In this document: piece by piece, positions 57,720-64,000 of the stretch
Layout: each line of letters begins with the position of its first letter
How positions within the stretch are numbered: position 1 is the first letter of the stretch
NCBI GenBank assembly: GCA_013350335.1
Contig: CM023532.1
Span: forward strand, 88,167,383 to 88,231,382
Direction: 5' to 3'
DNA: 64,000 nt
DNA from: Chimonanthus salicifolius
Lineage: Eukaryota > Streptophyta > Magnoliopsida > Laurales > Calycanthaceae
Notes under the pieces: generated by a model
The model's database searches: none
Told to the model about the DNA's origin: nothing
What the model saw: the letters and a program-made list of their open reading frames with translations, nothing else
Program-made: the position numbers and the translations under genes

Positions 57720-59134
57720 AAGTCTAATTCAATTTGCACCATGGTCGAATGAGGTATTTATAGGCTCAAGGTTTGGATGGATGGCTAAGATTAGATCTTG
57801 GTTTGAGAGATGGATTAAAGGTTGGGTTGGATCTAACTTAAATTGGGTGGCTTGGATTAAAAGATGTAAAATCTAGGGTTTCTTTAATGGAGTACACAAA
57901 TTTGGTGTGATGGGTTGGCTTAGAGTGGAGTGCAAGTAAGGAAGGAGAGAAAATTGGGATTAGAATTTGCTGTGTGATTTTTGAATTTGCTATGTGGCTT
58001 AGGGTTTTGGGTTATGCAATGATATGGACAGCTAGGATTAAATGGATGGATCAATGAATGGATGAGATGATGTGGAGAGATCTAGAGGTGGAATTCGAAT
58101 GGATAGAGGATATATAGGGTAGAATCGTGTGTGCTATGGTGGAGAGGTGGAAAAATCGTGTTTGGCTTATTTTTGGATTGGATTGGGAGAAAAGATAGGA
58201 CCTAGGTGAGGTGGCAAGCTTGGAGAGGAATTCTAGGAGTTGTCATGCGATGGAGGCTTCCTAAGATTGCGATTTTCTTGTGGAGCAAGGTGATATGCAC
58301 ATGGGATGCTTTATTTTAGGTTTTTTGCATTAGATCTAGGGTTATGAATAGATGGCTATGATTGATTGGCCTAGATCTAATGGCTATGATGGGTGATGGG
58401 TAATCTAAATGGATGAATGGTTAGGTAATGCATGGACGATCCTAATCCTATGGTTCATCTCTATGATGGATGGTTTGGATGACCTAGATCTAAACATGAT
58501 GCATGAACGGATTGGATTAAGTAGGTGAATCTAGGATTTTATGTTATGAAATGCATGAGATGAAGATGATGAATAAAATGAATAGTTCTGATTGCCGGAT
58601 TGGGTTAATCGATGGTGTGGATGGGTGATTGAAAATTAGATGGTTAAGATTAGATGGGTAGGATGGGTTTTGGATATGCACTGTGGTGGATTTGGATCTA
58701 AAGTGGATTTGGACTTAGGGTTGGTGAACTTGAATTTGGGTCTGGAGCATTGGATCTTGAACTGAACTTGGACTTTGGCTTGCTGGGCTTGAATTCACTT
58801 TGGCGTCTTTGATTACAAACTTGCTTTAAAATTAAATAATTAATCAAACCACTTAAAAATCTAAAGATTGAATTAATCCAGACTCTCATAAATGGATCTA
58901 GATTATCCAATTTACATTTAAAACCCTAAAAGTGGCATGGTTTAATTATAAAATTTTAATTCTTTGATTTTAAGTTCTCTTCTCGCAATTTTCCACTGTT
59001 TTATGAAGATTTCTGTTTTCCTTAAATTTTCCTACAAAACTAAAATAAACCATTAAATGCATCTTTGATACACAAAATCAAGGCTAACTAACCTAAATAT
59101 TAGGGGTAAGAATATAATATTTTCAGTCTCAACA
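57720..59134 (-). mobile_element. Solo LTR, second part
   Basis: Continuation of 44433-45334 beyond the nested Tekay-type element; ends TTTTCAGTCTCAACA at 59134. It contains TATTTATAGGCTC (57749-57761), a possible TATA zone on either strand, and repeated GGATGGATGG/GGTTAGGATT words. No coding region recognised. 57800-58900 holds nothing else I can identify. Confidence 0.7.
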
Positions 59135-59615
59135 ATGGACACAAAGATAGTCGAGTTCAAATTCAAGTTCAATTATCTAGTGATAGACATGGCAGAGTTC
59201 GATGTGATCCTTGGAAATGGACTGGTTGACCACATTTCAAGCATGTATTGATTGTTACCATAGGAGAGTAACCTTTTGGTCACCAGACGGACATCGATTT
59301 TTAGTGTATGGGAACAAACAGAATATTTTAGCGTGTGGTAGACCTCATGACGAGGCTAAGCAGATTTTGCTGAATAGTATCATACTAGAAAAGTCACTTG
59401 TCCCCACTTTGCCTGCAATAGTCGAAGAATTTACAGATGTCTTTCTGACATAACTCCTTGGCTTACCTCCAAAGCGGGAGATTGACTTTGAAATTAAGTT
59501 GTTTCTTGGCACTGCACCCATGTCACTCCCACATTATCGGATGGCACCTGCGGAGATGTTGGAGTTGAAGAAACAGATTGATGACCTACTCTGGTTGGGA
59601 TTTATCAGACACAAC
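59135..59615 (+). pseudogene. Gypsy protease end and RT start
   Basis: Continuation of 44432: [23 protein letters not shown]; one extra base near 59214 shifts the frame into GMDWL-type MDWLTTFQACIDC, VTFWSPDGH, PAIVEEFTDVF, then TAA at 59451-59453, [40 protein letters not shown] and GFIRHN. RT is cut at 59615 by the next LTR; the target there is ACAAC. The rest of pol lies beyond the window, if it exists. Confidence 0.87.
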
Positions 59616-60482
59616 TGTCACGTCCTGATCCAAAAAATAGGCACGTGACGCGAAATAATTTAGTTTTTCGAATATCACATGTGAGAAACACACGTGTACT
59701 CACAACTCAATCATCGAGATCATAAATAAACTCAGATACCATTAATATCTCAAAGGGGATATAAATTCTCTACCATAAATGTTATCTAGTATTCTATAAT
59801 TTATTACAACCAAATCCACAAAGAATAAAATGGTATAAACAACATCACCAACTCAAATCAAATAAATAAAGCAATCAACTCAATATGTAAGGCGTATAAA
59901 GCAGCATGATAAACTAAGCTCTTCCTCGGGGTCCCTCAGACCCAACCGGTGCAACATTACCTAAAATTGCAAGGTCGTGACTATAAACAATACTCAGTGA
60001 TGAAATATGCATGCTACACAGTCATGTACCCACATAATGATAATGTATAAATGGAATATAAACAAGGCTATGTTATCATGTCATGCTATCAATCAACTAA
60101 GGCTATGCTATCATGTCATGCTATCAATCTCATCAATATAAACACAATGTCCACCCAAGGAAACCAATCTTATCAACGTGAGCACAATATCCACCCAAGG
60201 ATACCTCTATGGAACGGGCTGTCAAAACATCATGATCCCTTGAGGGACATAGGCCACGACTTATAAAGTGGGAGATCTCCATACAACATAGATAATCTAC
60301 TTCACCCTGTGTCCCTTCTGTCATATTGCAAGGTGTCTAAAAATTGCGCCTTATCAGGCTGACATATCATCAAATAAGGGTGTAATACCACACCCTGCGC
60401 ACAAACATGGGCGCCTTTCCAAGCTGACTCGTCATTAAAGATGCACAATGTCTAACTCTGCGTCCAACCATTATGTCTTATT
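59616..60482 (-). repeat. LTR of another family, interrupted
   Basis: Begins TGTCACGTCCTGATCC, i.e. a minus-strand LTR ending GGACGTGACA, inserted in RT. It includes imperfect repeats: GGCTATGTTATCATGTCATGC twice (60065-60125) and ATCAACGTGAGCACAATATCC twice (60133-60195), and GGTGTAATACCACACCCTGCG. Interrupted at 60483 by the next LTR (target TTATT, 60478-60482). No coding region. Confidence 0.68.
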
Positions 60483-61149
60483 TGTAGCACCCCGCCCTTT
60501 TCACTCTAAATCAGAGTCTGTTTTTTTTATAATAAATAAACAAGTGATAAGAGCGGAGTGTCATGACACGAGTTAAATCCGGACTTCTAAAGTCCGACCC
60601 TTAAATGGCCAAACCTATGTAAGCATGGACTAAGTCCATGAGAATGGTTCTCACATAGTAAAGTATAATCTTTACGGAATATTACTTAATCTAACTGCAG
60701 ATTATAATAGAACCTAGGACTACTCCATTTTTAGATAGCAAATTACAAGTCATAAATCCAAATTACCTTAAACTAAACATTCATTCAATCTAATCCAAAC
60801 CATAGCAAATATTAACTAAGTTATTACATGCCAACATCTAACTACTCAGAATTACATGTCCATGTAAACTTAAACAAAATATCGATAAATAAATCCATTC
60901 AAATGCTCAAGCTCCTATGCTTGGTTTCCTTCGCGATCCTCAACCTTTCCCTTTCCTGTGTCATCCACTAAGGATAGAAATAGGGCGTTAGAAAAACTCG
61001 CCCAGTAGGTGTTTCCTATTAGGGCTACCACAAGATTAGTATAAAAAATGCATATAACATAATAATACATGATTATCAAAATCTTACAAAATCAATGCTA
61101 TGTATGTATGCAAATGTAATGAGTCCCACCCATCACAAGTATACATAGC

Positions 61150-61400
61150 ATCCTTTTGATGGGATTCTCATCATCAAGGTACCTTCACAAAGGTTGTTCG
61201 GACGCCCCGACGGAGTGTGGACCCTCTGGTTTCCTCTTGATGGGATTCTCATCATCAAGGTACCACCACATAGGTTTTTCGGATGCCCCGATCGAGTGTG
61301 GACCCTCCGGTTTCCTCTTCATGGGATTCTCATCATCAAGGTACCACCACATAGGTTTTTCGGACGCCCCGACGGAGTGTGGACCCTCCGGTTACATAAA
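61150..61400 (-). repeat. Tandem CCGGAGGG/CGTCGGGG hairpin units
   Basis: Three units of about 78-81 bases: TTGATGGGATTCTCATCATCAAGG (a perfect-loop dyad TTGATG...CATCAA) followed by CGCCCCGACGGAGTGTGG. Plus-strand frames through it are artefacts of the repeat. Confidence 0.82.
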
Positions 61401-61719
61401 CATCACCCCATGCCATGCATGAGATGTCAATGAATACATACCATTTGTAAATAAATCTAACATTCAAATCCACTTTGAAACATAATAGTTTAACACATAA
61501 CTCATAAAAATCAAGATAAAAACCAAGTATAGAGTGTGGTTACAAAGAGGTAGGAAACCTACACAAAAGTCACTTAGAAATATCCGCTCTTCTTAAACCG
61601 TCAACTGTTCGCGATTGCGCACCGTTCAAGAAGTCCCGTTACCTTATTTCATGTCAATAAGTCAATACATATACCATTTGATTTCTAACTAAGTCCAAAA
61701 CCAAACACAACACCTTGTG

Positions 61720-62724
61720 GGGTTCGGCCATACCCCATGGCCGAACCTCACCCACTTTGAATTTGATCTTTCTTTGTTTTGGATCAATACCATCCAATTA
61801 GCTTATTTAAAAACCTCAATCTACCAAATGCACCTTGGTGGGGTTCGGCCATACAACATGGCCGAACCTCACTATTTTGGTTTTGACCCCTCTTTCAAGT
61901 CCTTTGATCATTTCATTCCTTATTTACAATATTACCACTAGCCTAACCAATGTTTAATTTTGCTTAATAACCAATGTCCATAACAAATCCACCTAAGTGG
62001 GGTTCGGCCATACAACATGGCCGAACCTCACCATCTCAAATTTGGTCCTTTAATCCTTCATACATAAGACTAATTACCAATCCATTCATCTAATTATCTA
62101 GCCCTTAATCCTCCATCATTGCCACTCTATGGGGTTCGGCCATACCCATGGCCGAACCCTATAGTTCCTTATATCCATTAAAACCTTTGTCCATCTATGA
62201 ATGGTTCTCATAATTCCATCCATTTGGATATTTTTAGACATTTTAAAACAAAACACCATACATAGCACTTGGTGGGGTTCCGCCATACACCATGGCCGAA
62301 CCTCACCCCTTTGGTTTTGGTGCTCCTCTTTGCCATTCTTTTTGATAAACAATAAACATCCAAGTCCATCATTTTCCCATCTATGTTAAACCCTTTAAAA
62401 CATCATAGAACCATTAATAATTTCTAACCATATTCTACTCCAATTAACCCATAAAAAAGGTCCATGGGGTTCAGCCATACACATAGTCGAACCCTATGGT
62501 TTTCTTGTTTCAAACCTTCCAATAATTATCCATGGTTTATACATAGCAACTAAGCCATAAAAACAATATGGTTCAGCCATGCAATAGCCGACCCAAACAT
62601 TAACCTTGTCTCCATTTAAAACCCTTTAAAATCTTCATAACATCGTATGGTTTTTATCTCTCAAAAACCATAAAAATTACCAAGTCCTTTCATGGGGTTC
62701 GGCCATCCAAAGTGGTCGAACCCT
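61720..62724. repeat. GGTTCGGCC hairpin array in LTR-5
   Basis: Seven copies of GGTTCGGCCAT, 4-8 bases, ATGGCCGAACC, near 61720, 61840, 61999, 62130, 62274 (one change), 62467 and 62696. Spacing is 100-230 bases. Confidence 0.87.
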
Positions 62725-63798
62725 ATGATCCATTTTCTACTCTTTTTAAACATGAATATCCATGGTTTTAACTCCAAAAGTGGTTCGGCTAAGGTATAGA
62801 TTTGAGAGAGAGGGAGAAAGCGAAAGACTTGGGATGGACAAATACTCCAAGTCCTTGACTTGAGAGGAACGGCCAAGAGAGGGAGAAAATGAGATAAAAT
62901 TCTCCAAATGTTTGGTCTTCTTTCTCTTAGGTTGCTGGCCGGCCAAGAGGGGGAGAGAGTGAGATGAGAAAAACACCAAGTATTCTTTGTCTTTGTGAGG
63001 TGGGAATGGCCAAGAGGAAGAGGAAGAGTGTGGCTTTAAGATGAAACCTTATCTTGGTTAATGAGAGTTGCCAAAGGTGGTGTCCTTTGGTGACACCCCT
63101 TGGTTACTCCCATGTCTTTTCATCTCCCTTCTTTAAGTCTCAATTGGATGTTTCATCCTTGAGATGGAACACTCCCAACGTGTAGCTCTTGGGTTTCCAT
63201 CTTGAGATGGAAACCCCTCCAAGCTTCCCAACATGTGTGGTTTGTGTAACCTCCACCAAACAGCCCACCTCCCATTAATTCCCATATGGAGTTTCATGCA
63301 TGAGATATAATTCTCATGCATCCAACGTGTATACCTTGTGTTGTTCTTTGAAACAACAAGAACCCCTCCTCTTCCCACTTCAACTCACTTGAGATAAAGG
63401 TCTTCATATCATCCAATTCAACTTATTCAACTCAACTCATACATTTAGCTCAACTCACTCATTGAATTCTACTCATTTAATTTACTTGAATCAACTCAAT
63501 TGTTTGATTCCATTTCCAACTCAAGTCAGCCCCAACTTAATCAAGCTTGAGCTCACTTGGTGGTCAACCTAGTCAACCTTGACCCATTGGGTCCCAATTG
63601 GGCATTTTGACCCAAATAACAACTTTGACCCCATTTAACACATCTTAACCATATATTTAAATTAAACCTCACAACATGTACATTGGGTCTTAATTGGTCA
63701 ATTGACCCCACAACCTAACCTTCCTTGGTCCATTTAATTCACAAATTCAATGGAAATTTCCGTAAATATTTGATAAACTGAAAATCTGGGGTATTACA

Positions 63799-63860
63799 AT
63801 ACAATCCTCTTTTTAAAATTTTCGTCCCGAAAATCGAACGAAGTGGGGTTCCAAAATAAA
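63799..63860 (-). other. PPT zone of minus-strand element
   Basis: Reverse complement: TTCGGGACGAAAATTTTAAA then AAGAGGATTGTAT, and further upstream the short 3' UTR GGAACCCCACTTCGTTCG, as at 12170-12195. Confidence 0.7.
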
Positions 63861-64000
63861 TTACATAAATAATTCAGGATGAGCTGTTCTCATCTCCGAT
63901 TCAAGTTCCCAAGTGGCTTCCTCAATACCATGTCGATCCCATACCACCTTGACGAACTGAATCGCTCTGTTTCGTAACACCCTTTGTTCAGTCTCCACTA
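63861..64000 (-). CDS. Gypsy pol C-terminus, partial
   Basis: 46 open codons on the minus strand to the natural TAA (63863-63861), continuing past the window end. It reads VETEQRVLRNRAIQ, FVKVVWDRHGIEEATWELE, SEMRTAHPELFM: the chromodomain-like tail after integrase. No lesion in the visible part, unlike the same region of the other copies. The composite element at 5104-15864 keeps a trace of the same ending near 12140-12162, so this element may represent its autonomous relative. Confidence 0.88.
   Translation of the reverse strand, partial: VETEQRVLRNRAIQFVKVVWDRHGIEEATWELESEMRTAHPELFM

Larger units (their letters stand above)
60483..63798 (-). repeat. LTR-5, 3' LTR of a minus-strand gypsy element
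   Basis: 3316 bases. On the minus strand TGTAATACCCCAG to GGCGGGGTGCTACA. Same family as 18082-20668. Minus-strand order: GAAACTCC/GATGAAAC dyads (63150-63320), CT-rich leader (62770-62960), GGTTCGGCC hairpins (61720-62724), CCGTCGGGGCGTCCG units (61190-61390), GGGCG...CGCCC box (about 60982-61004). The PPT zone and pol end follow at 63799. Confidence 0.9.

Noticed and set aside
61156..61433. Two overlapping ORFs repeating GFSSSRYHH and DGVWTLRFP
   Set aside because: Frames through the tandem hairpin array of LTR-5.

Overview
The window is flowering-plant nuclear DNA made almost entirely of nested LTR retrotransposons. I found no host gene, tRNA, rRNA or CRISPR array. The evidence for a plant is: primer sites complementary to plant initiator-Met tRNA (TGGTATCAGAGC), Ty3/gypsy polyproteins with a chromodomain-like tail (Tekay/Del type), Ty1/copia elements of SIRE/Maximus type with an extra env-like ORF, 5-bp target duplications, solo LTRs, and decay by C-to-T and G-to-A changes. 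I cannot name the species.

Layout. 1-3406: end of a gypsy LTR inserted in copia RNase H. 3407-17693: a plus-strand SIRE-like copia remnant (RNase H, spacer, env-like ORF, polypurine tracts, start of the 3' LTR). Its env-like ORF is split by a composite gypsy insertion (5104-15864, duplication AAATC), which holds an inverted LTR piece, an intact ORF with three zinc knuckles (6432-6887), a solo LTR (7074-10797, duplication ACGAG) and a 3' LTR. 17694-22288: LTR pieces around a 100-N gap. 22289-33601: a plus-strand gypsy element with both LTRs, a decayed copy of the zinc-knuckle ORF and a broken integrase. 33602-37124: two more LTR pieces. 37125-41958: a minus-strand copia remnant (env-like start, gag, primer site, 5' LTR). 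41959-59615: a decayed plus-strand gypsy element, split by a minus-strand solo LTR (44433-59134), itself split by a nearly complete minus-strand Tekay-type element (45335-57719). 59616-64000: another LTR start, then the 3' end of a further minus-strand gypsy element that runs off the window.

How it fits together. The gypsy LTRs are long (about 3.3-3.8 kb where complete) and belong to several related families, called LTR-1 to LTR-5 here. They share TGTAA...TTACA ends and a common plan: TATA-like box where visible, short CT-rich leader, a strong GTAAGT/GTGAGT/GTATGT donor, about 1.7-2.2 kb packed with palindromes, a branch-point-like CTAAC/CTAAT, a GGGCG...CGCCC box, and a pyrimidine-rich acceptor. 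The palindrome type varies by family while the flanking signals stay the same. This possible intron with exchangeable hairpin arrays, and the zinc-knuckle ORF occupying the gag position in elements lacking most of pol, are the two observations I consider most likely to be new. The autonomous minus-strand element has RT, RNase H and integrase motifs but carries two nonsense codons, two frameshifts and an altered protease motif, so it is probably inactive.
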